A DNA stretch of 49,577 nucleotides, taken from NCBI GenBank assembly GCA_964356295.1, contig CAYHHE010000008.1, positions 1-49,577 of the forward strand, read 5' to 3'. Below are positions 8,409 to 17,703 of this stretch, piece after piece. Made by a program: the position numbers and the translations under genes. Numbering within the stretch: the stretch's first letter is position 1; the number at the start of each line of letters is the position of its first letter. Source of the stretch: CAVQGZ01 sp964356295 (GTDB taxonomy: Bacteria; Actinomycetota; Actinomycetes; Jiangellales; Jiangellaceae). Below the pieces are notes generated by a model. It had not been told where the DNA came from, did no database searches, and saw only the letters and a list, made by a program, of their open reading frames with translations.

Positions 8409-9250
8409 AGCCGCTGCAGCGGGTGTGCCGCATCACCGCCTCCGACGGGCTGGCGCGCTACACGCGGCTGCGGCTGGAGGCCCCGCAGATCGCAACCGCA
8501 GCGCGTCCCGGCCAGTTCGTCGCCATCGCCGTCGGAGGACCGACGAGCAGCCTGCTGCTGCGCCGTGCCTTCGCCGTGTACCGCACCGACACAACCACTG
8601 TCGAGGTCGTGGTGGCCGCGCAAGGACCAGGCACACAGTGGCTCGTCCGGCAGCCGACCGGGACGGAGGTCGACGTCATCGGACCGCTTGGCCGCCCCTT
8701 CCCCGACCCCGACCAGGACGGGCCGGTGGTGGTCGTCGGCGGGGGCTACGGCACCGCGGGGCTGGTCCGGCTGGTCGAGCGGATGCGCACCCAGGGGCGC
8801 GGCGTGACGGCGCTGGTCGGCGCCGGCAGCGCCGACCGCCTCGTCGGGGTGGCCGACCTGGAGGGTCTGGCAGCGCAGGTCATCGTGGCCACCGACGACG
8901 GGTCGGCCGGCACGCCCGGCCGGGTCACCGACCTGATGTCCGGATCGGCGGCGGCCGCAGTCGCCGAAGCGGTGGCCGTCTACGCGTGTGGGCCGATGCC
9001 GATGCTGGCGGCCACGGCGAAGGCGGCCGCGACCGCCGACGTCCCGGCATGGTGCTCGGTGGAGGAGGCGATGGCCTGCGGCATCGGGGTCTGCATGACC
9101 TGCGTGCTGCCCGTCGTCGACACCGACGGTGCCACCCGGATGCTGCGCTCGTGCGTGGCCGGACCCACCTTCCCTGCCGGCGCGGTGCGCTGGGACGAGG
9201 TCGGCACCGTCCCGTCCGACTGTGTCGGTGCCCCCTCGGGGCGGCAGTGA
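8405..9250 (+). CDS. pyrK: Dihydroorotate dehydrogenase electron-transfer subunit PyrK-like
   Basis: This 281-residue protein fits the iron-sulfur flavoprotein partner of class 1B dihydroorotate dehydrogenase. An FAD domain (RPGQFVAIAVGG) comes first, an NAD-binding domain follows (VVVGGGYGTAGL), and a C-terminal 2Fe-2S cluster is formed by cysteines in CSVEEAMACGIGVCMTC and RSCVAGPTF (~residues 216-255). It passes electrons from PyrD to NAD+. It is coupled to carB (ATGA) and pyrD (TGATG). Its presence means the pathway uses soluble NAD+ rather than quinone as acceptor, unlike actinobacteria with the membrane class 2 enzyme. Confidence 0.92.
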   Translation: MKPLQRVCRITASDGLARYTRLRLEAPQIATAARPGQFVAIAVGGPTSSLLLRRAFAVYRTDTTTVEVVVAAQGPGTQWLVRQPTGTEVDVIGPLGRPFPDPDQDGPVVVVGGGYGTAGLVRLVERMRTQGRGVTALVGAGSADRLVGVADLEGLAAQVIVATDDGSAGTPGRVTDLMSGSAAAAVAEAVAVYACGPMPMLAATAKAAATADVPAWCSVEEAMACGIGVCMTCVLPVVDTDGATRMLRSCVAGPTFPAGAVRWDEVGTVPSDCVGAPSGRQ

Positions 9251-10191
9251 TGGCCGACCTGCGCACCCGCGTGGGTGACCTCGCCCTGCCCACCCCGGTG
9301 ATGACCGCCTCCGGCTGTGCGGCCGCCGGACGCGAGCTGGCGGCGTTCGTCGACCTGGCTGCGCTCGGGGCGGTGGTCACCAAGTCGATCATGGCCGAGC
9401 CGCGGGCGGGACGCCCGACGCCCCGCATGGTGGAGACCCCGAGCGGCATGCTCAACTCCATCGGGCTGCAGGGGCCCGGAATCGAGGCCTTCCTCGCCGA
9501 GGACCTCCCATGGCTGCTGGCCACCGGGGCCCGCGCGGTCGTGTCGGTCGCGGGGGAGAGCGTCGAGGAGTACCGGCTGCTGGCCCGCCGGCTCGCCCAT
9601 GCTGCCGACGAGGGCGTGCGCCCGCACGCAGTGGAAGTCAACATCTCCTGCCCGAACGTTGCCAACCGGGGACTGGTCTTCGCCTGCGACCCGCTCGCCT
9701 CCGCCCGGGTGGTGTCGGTTGTCCGTGCCGAGCTGCCGTCGGCGGTCCCGGTGTGGGCCAAGCTCTCCCCGGACGTGACCGACATCGTGGCGGTCGCCGA
9801 CGCCGCGGTGCGGGCCGGTGCGGACGGGCTCAGCCTGATCAACACGACCCTCGGCATGGCGATCGACCACCGCACGCTGCGGCCGCGACTGGGCGGGATG
9901 ACCGGCGGGCTGTCCGGCCCGGCCATCCGCCCGCTGGCCGTCCGGTGCGTCTACCAGGTGGTGGCCGCGCTTCCGGACGTCCCGGTGGTCGGCATCGGCG
10001 GCGTGCGGACCGGCATGGACGCCCTCGAGCTCATCGCGGCCGGCGCCAGCGCGGTCCAGGTGGGCACCGCGATCTTCGGTGACCCGAGCGCGCCGGCCCG
10101 GGTCGCGGCGCAGCTGTCGGCCGCCCTGGACGACATCGGGATCGCCCGGGTCGGCGACGCGGTCGGCGCGGCGCACCGGGGGGACCAGTGA
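9250..10191 (+). CDS. pyrD: Dihydroorotate dehydrogenase catalytic subunit (class 1B) PyrD
   Basis: This 313-residue FMN TIM-barrel enzyme oxidises dihydroorotate to orotate. Class 1 features are the Cys base in VNISCPNV (class 2 has Ser), LNSIGLQGPG for substrate binding, and GIGGVRTGMDALELIAAGASAVQVGTA for the FMN phosphate. It lacks the N-terminal membrane helix of class 2 enzymes. Direct coupling to pyrK (TGATG) supports a PyrD2-PyrK2 class 1B complex. The stop overlaps the GTG of pyrF. Confidence 0.95.
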   Translation: MADLRTRVGDLALPTPVMTASGCAAAGRELAAFVDLAALGAVVTKSIMAEPRAGRPTPRMVETPSGMLNSIGLQGPGIEAFLAEDLPWLLATGARAVVSVAGESVEEYRLLARRLAHAADEGVRPHAVEVNISCPNVANRGLVFACDPLASARVVSVVRAELPSAVPVWAKLSPDVTDIVAVADAAVRAGADGLSLINTTLGMAIDHRTLRPRLGGMTGGLSGPAIRPLAVRCVYQVVAALPDVPVVGIGGVRTGMDALELIAAGASAVQVGTAIFGDPSAPARVAAQLSAALDDIGIARVGDAVGAAHRGDQ

Positions 10192-11048
10192 GCTGGGACC
10201 GTCGTCCCCGCGTCCAGGCGTCCCAGCCGTTCGGCTCCCGCCTGCGCGCCGCCCGGATCGCCCTCGGACCGCTGTGCGTGGGCCTCGACCCACATCCGTC
10301 GCTGCTGCAGGCGTGGGGGCTGCGCGACGACGTGGCCGGCCTGGAGGTCTTCGCCCGCACCGTCGTGGACGCCTTGGCCGACCGGGTGAGTCTGCTCAAG
10401 CCGCAGATGGCCTTCTTCGAGCGGCACGGCAGCCGCGGCGTCGCCGTCCTCGAGCAGGTCGTGGTGGACGCGCGCAGCGCCGGAGCGCTGGTGCTCATGG
10501 ACGTCAAGCGCGGGGACATCGGCTCGACCATGCAGGCCTACGCGCAGGCCTACCTCGACCCCCGTTCGGCCCTCGCCGCCGACGCCATGACCGTCACGCC
10601 GTACCTGGGCATGGGCGCGCTGCGGTCCACGTTCGACCTCGCCAATGACTCCCACGCCGGAGTGTTCGTGCTGGCCCGCACCTCGAACCCGGAGGGCGCG
10701 AGCATCCAGCGTGCCGTGTGTGCCGATGGCAGCACCGTCGCGGAGGCGGTGCTTCGCTACGTCCGCGCCGAGAACGCCGCAGCCGCACCGTGGGGATCGG
10801 TGGGCGTCGTGGTGGGAGCCACGGTGGCCGAGCCCGTCCCCGACGCCGACGTCGGAGGTCCGATCCTGGCACCCGGGCTCGGTGCCCAGGGTGCCCAGGC
10901 TCATGACCTCCTGCGGGTGTTCGGCCGCGCGGTGAGCAGCGTCTACCCGGTTGCCGCTCGGGAGGTGCTGCAGGCTGGCCCGGGAGTCGGAGCGCTGCGA
11001 TCTGCCGCGGACCGGCTGCGCGAGCAGTGTGCGGCCGTCTGCGGCTGA
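10188..11048 (+). CDS. pyrF: Orotidine 5'-phosphate decarboxylase PyrF (type 2)
   Basis: This 286-residue protein decarboxylates OMP to UMP, the last step of the operon. It is the longer type 2 form found in actinobacteria. The catalytic tetrad motif is MDVKRGDIGSTM with D105, K107 and D110. VGLDPHPSLL near the N-terminus and ILAPGLGAQG near the C-terminus bind the phosphate. GTG start with a GTGA overlap to pyrD. No orotate phosphoribosyltransferase (pyrE) is present in the operon; it must be encoded elsewhere. Confidence 0.95.
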   Translation: MSWDRRPRVQASQPFGSRLRAARIALGPLCVGLDPHPSLLQAWGLRDDVAGLEVFARTVVDALADRVSLLKPQMAFFERHGSRGVAVLEQVVVDARSAGALVLMDVKRGDIGSTMQAYAQAYLDPRSALAADAMTVTPYLGMGALRSTFDLANDSHAGVFVLARTSNPEGASIQRAVCADGSTVAEAVLRYVRAENAAAAPWGSVGVVVGATVAEPVPDADVGGPILAPGLGAQGAQAHDLLRVFGRAVSSVYPVAAREVLQAGPGVGALRSAADRLREQCAAVCG

Positions 11049-11062
11049 GCGCGGCGTGGCGA

Positions 11063-11092
11063 TTGCCCCGCTGGTCAGGCAGTCGCTAGGTT
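11063..11092 (+). promoter_or_regulatory. Putative promoter of mihF-gmk
   Basis: TTGCCC (11063-11068) and TAGGTT (11087-11092) are separated by 18 bases, a plausible -35/-10 pair in the gap after pyrF. Transcription near 11100 gives a ~35-base leader with the Shine-Dalgarno GAGGAGAG near 11123-11130 before the mihF GTG. Confidence 0.55.
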
Positions 11093-11134
11093 CCCTCCCA
11101 ATGATCCCCTTCGCCGAGTACCGAGGAGAGACCC

Positions 11135-11449
11135 GTGGCGCTTCCGACGCTCACCCCCGAGCAGCGTGCCGCAGCACTGGAGAAGGCAGCCGAGGCCCGC
11201 AAGGCCCGAGCCGAGGTGAAGAACAAGCTCAAGAACGGCGGGACAACCCTGTCCGCGGTGCTGCGTGACGGCCAGACCGACGACGTGGTCGGCAAGATGA
11301 AGGTGTCGGCCGTGCTCGAGGCCCTTCCTGGCGTCGGCAAGGTCAAGGCGGCCCAGATCATGGAGGAACTCGGCATCGCCGAGACCCGCCGCGTGCGTGG
11401 CCTGGGCACCAACCAGGTCGCCGCGCTGGAGTCACGCTTCAGCGGATGA
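11135..11449 (+). CDS. mihF: Actinobacterial integration host factor MihF
   Basis: This 104-residue basic protein is the actinobacterial IHF (mIHF/sIHF), an essential nucleoid-associated protein unrelated in fold to enterobacterial IHF. A long charged N-terminal helix (residues ~7-37, rich in E, A, K, R) leads to the helix-two-turn-helix DNA-binding segment LPGVGKVKAAQIMEELGI and the basic tail TRRVRGLGTNQ. GTG start, with GAGGAGAG upstream. It lies just before gmk, its usual position in Streptomyces and mycobacteria, and overlaps it by four bases. Confidence 0.95.
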   Translation: MALPTLTPEQRAAALEKAAEARKARAEVKNKLKNGGTTLSAVLRDGQTDDVVGKMKVSAVLEALPGVGKVKAAQIMEELGIAETRRVRGLGTNQVAALESRFSG

Positions 11450-12000
11450 CCGACCCGGGGAGGCTCGTCGTCCTCTCCGGTCCCTCGGGCGTCGGCAAGA
11501 CGACCGTCGTCCGCCTGCTCCGCCAGCGCGCCCCTGACCTGTGGGTGTCGGTCTCAGCGACCACTCGGTTCCCCCGACCGGGGGAGACCGACGGGGTGAA
11601 CTACCTGTTCGTCACCGACGAGCAGTTCGACCGTCTGGTGGCCGAGGGCGACCTTCTCGAGTGGGCGGAGTACGCCGGGCACCGGTACGGGACGCCGCGG
11701 CAGCCGGTCCAGGCGGTGCGGGCCACCGGCACCCCAGTCATGCTCGAGATCGACATCGCCGGTGCCCGCCAGGTCCGCGCGCAGGTACCGGACGCTGTGC
11801 TGGTCTTCCTCGCCCCGCCCTCGCACGAGGTCCTGGTCCACCGACTCACCGGACGTGGAACCGAGGACGCCGACGTCGTGGCGCAGCGCCTGCGTCGGGC
11901 GGAGGAGGAGATGGCGGCCCAGGACGAGTTCGACGATGTGGTGGTCAACGACGACCTCGATGAGGTGGTCGCCCGGCTGGTAGCCTTGGCGACGGGCTAG
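11446..12000 (+). CDS. gmk: Guanylate kinase
   Basis: This 184-residue enzyme phosphorylates GMP to GDP. The P-loop GPSGVGKTT is at residues 11-19, the GMP-binding region has VSATTRFPRPGETDGVNYLF, and WAEYAGHRYGTP and the lid segment R-RAEEEMAAQDEFDDVVVNDDL complete the family pattern. ATG overlaps the mihF TGA (ATGA), so the nucleoid protein and guanylate kinase are co-translated. A TAGCCT hexamer inside its last codons (11981-11986) may serve as the rpoZ promoter. Confidence 0.96.
   Translation: MTDPGRLVVLSGPSGVGKTTVVRLLRQRAPDLWVSVSATTRFPRPGETDGVNYLFVTDEQFDRLVAEGDLLEWAEYAGHRYGTPRQPVQAVRATGTPVMLEIDIAGARQVRAQVPDAVLVFLAPPSHEVLVHRLTGRGTEDADVVAQRLRRAEEEMAAQDEFDDVVVNDDLDEVVARLVALATG
11981..11986 (+). 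promoter_or_regulatory. Putative -10 element for rpoZ (TAGCCT)
   Basis: TAGCCT at the end of gmk fits TANNNT and would start an mRNA near 11993, giving a ~45-base rpoZ leader. This is a weak call because it lies in coding sequence. Confidence 0.3.
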
Positions 12001-12038
12001 GCCCCGCTCAGCCATCCTCGACGAACGAGAGACGACAC

Positions 12039-12302
12039 GTGTCCGGAACCCACGGTGTGGCCGAAGGCATCACCTCCCCACCCATCGACAACCTGCTCGA
12101 CGTGGTGGACTCCAAGTACTCCCTGGTCATCATCGGAGCGAAGCGGGCACGCCAGATCAACGCCTACTACTCCGAGCTCGGCGAGGGTCTGCTGGAGTAC
12201 GTCGGTCCGCTGGTGGCGACCCATCCTCAGGAGAAGCCGCTGTCCATCGCGCTGCGCGAGGTCGAGGCCGGCCTGCTCAACCACGAGCGCATCGAGGACT
12301 GA
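12039..12302 (+). CDS. rpoZ: RNA polymerase omega subunit RpoZ
   Basis: This 87-residue protein is the omega subunit, which helps the beta' subunit fold. The conserved core is PPIDNLLDVVDSKYSLV, then GAKRARQINAYY, then KPLSIALREVEAGLL, a normal actinobacterial omega. GTG start with a weak GAGAG about ten bases upstream; there is a 38-base gap after gmk. Its last codons provide the Shine-Dalgarno-like GAGGA for the following coaBC. Confidence 0.95.
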   Translation: MSGTHGVAEGITSPPIDNLLDVVDSKYSLVIIGAKRARQINAYYSELGEGLLEYVGPLVATHPQEKPLSIALREVEAGLLNHERIED

Positions 12303-12304
12303 CC

Positions 12305-13528
12305 CTGCCCCAGGTTGTCGTCGGGGTCGGTGGGGGGATCTCGGCATACAAGGTCTGCTCGGTCGTCCGCGGTCTGACCGAGGCCGGTCACCGGGTCCGC
12401 GTCGTCCCGACCGAGGCAGCCCTGCAGTTCGTCGCAGCGGCCACCTGGGAGGCGCTGTCCGGGCTGCCGGTGCGCACCGACGTCTTCGCTGACGTCCCCG
12501 AGGTCCCGCACGTGCGGCTGGGTCAGCAGGCCGAGCTCGTGCTGGTGGCGCCGGCGACTGCGGACCTGCTGGCCAGGGCCGCGTACGGCCTGGCCGACGA
12601 CCTGCTCACCGCGATCCTGCTCACCGCACGCTGCCCGGTGCTCATGGCCCCGGCCATGCACACCGAGATGTGGGAGCACCCGGCCACCGCCGCCAACGCC
12701 GCCACGCTGCGCAGCCGGGGGGTGTTCGTCATGGAACCGGGATACGGGCGCCTCACCGGCACCGACACCGGCCCGGGCCGGCTCCCCGAGCCCGACGACC
12801 TCATGTCGGCCTGCCGCGCCCTGCTCGACCACCCTGGGCAGACCCGCGACCTCGCCGGACGGGCGGTGCTGGTCAGCGCGGGCAGCACCCAAGAGCCGCT
12901 GGACCCGGTGCGCTACCTGACCAACCACTCCAGTGGCCGCCAGGGCTGGGCGCTGGCTCGCGTGGCGGCGCTGCGCGGTGCCGAGGTCACCCTGGTCGCC
13001 GGGCACAGCGAGCTGCCCGACCCCACCGGTGTGCGCACCATCAGGGTCCGCAGCGCGCTGGACATGCGCGAGGCGGTGCTCGACGTCGCTGCTGGCATGG
13101 ACGCCGTCGTCATGGCCGCGGCCGTGGCCGACCATCGGCCCGCCCAGGCTGCGCTGGCCAAGATGAAGAAGGACCCCACGTCGCAGGGCGTGACCCTGCC
13201 ACTGGTGCCGAACCCGGACATCCTCGCCGAGGTGGCCGCCGGGTCGTCGAAGGACCAGGTCGTCGTGGGCTTCGCCGCGGAGACCGGGGACGAGACCGGC
13301 AGCGTCCTCGAGCTCGGTGAGCGCAAGCTGGCGGCCAAGGGCTGCGACCTGCTGGTGGTCAACGAGGTCGGCCCGGGTCGGGGCTTCGGCGCCGCGGTGA
13401 ACGAGGCGACCCTTCTCGGGGCGGACGGGTCGCGGGCAGGGATCCCGCTCACCAGCAAGGAAGGCCTCGCGGCACGCGTGTGGGATGCGGTTGTGTCGCG
13501 GCTTCCGCGTACCCTTGAGCCGAGCTAG
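12305..13528 (+). CDS. coaBC: Bifunctional phosphopantothenoylcysteine decarboxylase / synthetase CoaBC, probable CTG start
   Basis: This 407-residue enzyme performs two steps of coenzyme A synthesis. The N-terminal CoaC flavoprotein domain has GVGGGISAYK, APATADLLAR and PAMHTEMW; the C-terminal CoaB domain has VSAGSTQEPLDPVRYLTNHSSG, AAAVADHRP and a KMKKD loop. The conserved N-terminal strand begins at QVVVGVGGG, but no ATG, GTG or TTG lies in frame before residue ~56. CTG at 12305 sits six bases after GAGGA (12294-12298), ideal Shine-Dalgarno spacing. CTG at 12299, overlapping the rpoZ stop, is the alternative. A sequencing error cannot be excluded. Confidence 0.9.
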   Translation: MPQVVVGVGGGISAYKVCSVVRGLTEAGHRVRVVPTEAALQFVAAATWEALSGLPVRTDVFADVPEVPHVRLGQQAELVLVAPATADLLARAAYGLADDLLTAILLTARCPVLMAPAMHTEMWEHPATAANAATLRSRGVFVMEPGYGRLTGTDTGPGRLPEPDDLMSACRALLDHPGQTRDLAGRAVLVSAGSTQEPLDPVRYLTNHSSGRQGWALARVAALRGAEVTLVAGHSELPDPTGVRTIRVRSALDMREAVLDVAAGMDAVVMAAAVADHRPAQAALAKMKKDPTSQGVTLPLVPNPDILAEVAAGSSKDQVVVGFAAETGDETGSVLELGERKLAAKGCDLLVVNEVGPGRGFGAAVNEATLLGADGSRAGIPLTSKEGLAARVWDAVVSRLPRTLEPS

Positions 13529-13581
13529 ACCAGGAGCAGCACCCCCATCAGCACCCTGCGGCACCCCACGAAGGAGCATCC

Positions 13582-14755
<1,174 letters not shown>

Positions 14756-14775
<20 letters not shown>

Positions 14776-16759
14776 CCGCTCACCGGCGGCGGTCGCAGCG
14801 ACTGACCCGGTCGCCCGCGTCGCGGTCGACGTCCCGCTGGCTCACCTGGACCGCCTGTTCGACTACCAGGTGAGCGCCGAGCAGGACACCGATGCCCGTC
14901 CCGGGGTGCGGGTGCGGGTGCGCTTCGCCGGGCGGCTCGTCGACGGATTCGTCCTGGAGCGGGTCGGCGGCACCGAGCACCCGGGGTCCCTGGCCCGCAT
15001 CGAGCGGGTGGTGTCACCGGAGCAGGTGCTGACCCCGCAGGTCGCCGAGCTGTGTCGGCGGGTAGCCGACCACTACGCCGGCACGCTGGCCGACGTCCTG
15101 CGCCTGGCTGTGCCCCGGCGGCACGCGGGCACCGAGACCGCTGCCCCCCCTGACCTGGACCCCCGAGACGATGCGCCCGTCGGGTCGAGCGTGGACACGC
15201 CCGTCGGTCCCGGCGGCTGGACGCGGTACCGGGACGGGGTTGCCCTGCTGCGGGCGCTCGGTGCCGGCGGTCGACCTCGAGCGGTGACGACGGTGCTCCC
15301 GGACGAGGGCTGGCCGGACCTGCTCGCCCGAGCTGCCGCAGCCACCGCAACCAGCGGCCGCGGCGCGGTGATCGTCGTGCCGGACTCCAAGGACGTCGAG
15401 CGGGTCCACCGCGCCCTTACCGGGCTGCTCGGTCCCGGCCTGCACGCCACGTTGCATGCCGGGCAGCGTCCGAGCCGCCGCTACCGCGCGTTCCTGCAGG
15501 TGCTGCGCGGCCAGGCACGCATCGTGGTCGGGACCCGGTCGGCGGTGTTCGCCCCGGTTGCCTCCCTCGGCCTGGTCGCGGTCTGGGACGACGGTGACGA
15601 CCTGCTGGCCGAGCCGCGCGCGCCCTACCCGCATGCTCGGGACGTGGCGCTGCTGCGGGCACACCAGCAGAGCACCGGCCTGCTGCTGGTCGGCATCTCC
15701 CGCACGGCGGAGGCGCAGCGGCTGCTGCAGGCGGGATGGGCGCGAGAGGTGAGCGCTCCCCGCCCGGTGACCCGGCAGTGCGCTGCGCTGGTGCGAGTCA
15801 GCGGTGATGCCGTGCGGGCCGGCGCCGGCCGCGGTGCCCGTCTTCCCGGCCCGGCCTTCAAGGCGCTGCGCGATGGGCTGGCCCGAGGACCGGTCCTGGT
15901 GCAGGTGCCCCGTGCCGGGTACCGACCAGTCCTGGCGTGCCAGGCGTGCCGCACCCCAGCGGTGTGCGGGCACTGCGACGGGCCGATGGTCCAGACCGGG
16001 GCGGAGGAGCGGGTCAGCTGCTCCTGGTGCGGACGACCGGTCGCGTCCTGGCAGTGCCGACACTGCGGGTCGCAGCGACTGCGTGCCTTCGCAGTCGGCG
16101 CCGAGCGAACCGCGGAGGAGCTCGGACGCGCCTTCCCCGGTGTCCCGGTGCGCCAGTCCGGGCTCGGGCACGTGCTCACCCAGGTGCCCGCGACTCCCGC
16201 GCTGGTGGTCGCCACCCCGGGTGCCGAGCCGGTGGTCGAGGGAGGTCAGGGCTACAGTGCAGCCGTCTTGCTCGATGCGACGGCCATGCTGCTACGGCCC
16301 GACCTGCGCTCGTCCGAGGAGGCACTGCGACGCTGGCTGTCCGCGGCCTCCCTGGTCCGGCCCTCCGGTGCCGGCGGGGCCGTCGTCCTGGTGGGGGAAG
16401 CGTCGCACCGAGCGGTACAGGCCCTCGTGCGTTGGGACCCGGCCGGCTTCGCCGCCCGGGAGCTGGAGGAGCGCGAGTCCGCGCGGCTTCCGCCGGCCTG
16501 GCGTCTGGCCGAGCTCACCGGCCCGGCGTCGGCCGTGGCCGAGATGCTGGACCTGCTCGAGCAGGCGACGCTGCCTGCGTCGGCGGAGGTGCTCGGCCCG
16601 GTCGACGCCACTGATGACCAGGTGCGTGCGCTGGTGCGGGCCAGTCTTGCCGACGGCCCCGCGCTGACCGCTGCGCTGCAGGCCGCCTGCGGCATTCGGT
16701 CGGCGCGCCGAGCGCCCGGCGCGGTTCGCGTCCGGCTCGACCCGATCGACGTCGGCTAG
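14756..16759 (+). CDS. priA: PriA-like primosomal protein N' lacking helicase motifs
   Basis: This 667-residue protein has the PriA layout: the N-terminal DNA-binding domain (VDVPLAHLDRLFDYQV), a helicase-like core and the zinc region with eight cysteines in CQACRTPAVCGHC and CSWCGRPVASWQCRHC. The ATPase motifs are gone: the Walker A GSGKT is replaced by ATATSGRGAVIVVP and the DEEH box by VWDDGDD. That is the actinobacterial form, annotated as probable primosomal protein N', which should act in replication restart as a scaffold without unwinding. GTG 14756 overlaps metK by 20 bases and is the only start that keeps the conserved N-terminus; its ribosome site is weak. Confidence 0.88.
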
Positions 16760-16808
16760 CGCAGGCTCACGCTCGACCGGTGGCGACGCTGGCAGAGCAT
16801 GGTCACTC

Positions 16809-17174
16809 CTACGCACGTCGTTGAGTCGGCACGGCTCCAGCGATGGAGCCGCGGATCTCGAGGTGTCGCAACAGGAAGGCGCGCTCGTCGAGGTCCTTGC
16901 GGCGCAGCCAGGTGGTGACCTCGTCGTTGCACTTGCTGGAGTTGCACCTGCGGCATGCGGGAACCACGTTCTCGAGGGTGTATCTGCCGCCACGAGAGAT
17001 CGGCAGCACGCAGTCGCGCTGGAGGGGCACGCCGCTCGCGCCGCAGTACGCGCAGCCGCCCCAGGCTTCCTTCAGGGATGCCCACTGGTGATCGGTCAGG
17101 TCGTGAGCAAAGAGAGCGAGCCGTTTCGTGCGGCGGCGCTGAGCACGGGCGCTGCGACTGCGACCACCTGCCAC
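16809..17174 (-). CDS. Small HNH endonuclease
   Basis: This 121-residue protein carries a zinc-bound HNH fold: CAYCG forms the first cysteine pair, RDCVLPISRGGRYTLENVVPAC holds the catalytic D and the central N, and CRRCNSSK supplies the second pair. The usual first His (DHV/DHI) reads DCV here, which may lower activity. The N-terminus is basic and may touch DNA. GTG at 17174 lies 7 bases after a TAGGCT hexamer with no Shine-Dalgarno, so a leaderless mRNA is likely. It is convergent with priA and divergent from dodecin. Similar orphan HNH genes are common in actinobacteria; the role is unknown. Confidence 0.85.
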   Translation of the reverse strand: MAGGRSRSARAQRRRTKRLALFAHDLTDHQWASLKEAWGGCAYCGASGVPLQRDCVLPISRGGRYTLENVVPACRRCNSSKCNDEVTTWLRRKDLDERAFLLRHLEIRGSIAGAVPTQRRA

Positions 17175-17181
17175 TCACGGG

Positions 17182-17187
17182 AGCCTA
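17182..17187 (-). promoter_or_regulatory. -10 element (TAGGCT) for leaderless HNH gene
   Basis: On the minus strand TAGGCT is followed by seven bases and the GTG at 17174, the spacing of leaderless transcripts. Confidence 0.55.
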
Positions 17188-17309
17188 GGTGGTGCCTTCG
17201 TCAGTCTCGCGGAGGCCAGCGCCGGTCCTGAGACTGCCTGGCCGCGCTCCCTCGCGCCGGGCAGGTCGCTGAGCGTGGGGTCGGCTGCGAGCCCGACGTG
17301 GAGTGCCCC

Positions 17310-17315
17310 TACCCT
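17310..17315 (+). promoter_or_regulatory. -10 element (TACCCT) for dodecin
   Basis: TACCCT in the HNH-dodecin gap would start transcription near 17322, leaving a ~28-base leader with the Shine-Dalgarno AAGGGAGG (about 17336-17343) before the ATG. The rest of 17188-17309 shows nothing else I recognise. Confidence 0.5.
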
Positions 17316-17349
17316 GCGAGTAGTCAGCGATCCCTAAGGGAGGACCAGC

Positions 17350-17556
17350 ATGAGCGTGTACCGGGTTATCGACGTGATCGGTACGAGCCCGAACTCGTGG
17401 GAGGAGGCCGCCAAGGAGGCGGTGACCACGGCGGCCGGCTCGGTGCGTGACCTCCGGGTGGCCGAGGTCATCCAGCAGGACGTCCAGGTCGGCGACGGTG
17501 GCGACTTGACCTACCGAGTCAAGCTGCAGTTGTCGTTCAAGTACGAGTCGCAGTAG
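17350..17556 (+). CDS. Dodecin
   Basis: This 68-residue protein is dodecin, a dodecameric flavin-binding storage or buffering protein of the cytoplasm. VYRVIDVIGTSPNSWEEAA is the family's opening beta-alpha unit, and the closing strand TYRVKLQLSFKYE is typical. Length is exact for the family. In actinobacterial dodecins the ligand may be FMN or CoA; the conserved flavin-stacking Trp may be W17 in NSWEEA, but the alignment is by eye. A clear ribosome site precedes the ATG. It is likely monocistronic. Confidence 0.93.
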   Translation: MSVYRVIDVIGTSPNSWEEAAKEAVTTAAGSVRDLRVAEVIQQDVQVGDGGDLTYRVKLQLSFKYESQ

Positions 17557-17703
17557 CGCGTGTCCTGACGGGCCTGCGCCGCCCAGCCGTCCCGGTCAGC
17601 AACGACCGCGCCAACGCCACCGCCCCAGTCGCGCGGCCCGGGGCAGGGGCTGTCCTCGTCGTGAGCAGGACGTCATGCCCGACGCCGACGAGTCCGCCAC
17701 TGC
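17557..17703. other. Convergent intergenic region, nothing recognised
   Basis: These 147 GC-rich bases separate the 3' ends of dodecin and the phosphatase-like gene. Reading frames here lack family features, and I see no clean hairpin terminator. Confidence 0.5.

Noticed and set aside
13529..13581. SAM riboswitch before metK
   Set aside because: The 53-base gap is too short and has none of the conserved SAM-aptamer strings.
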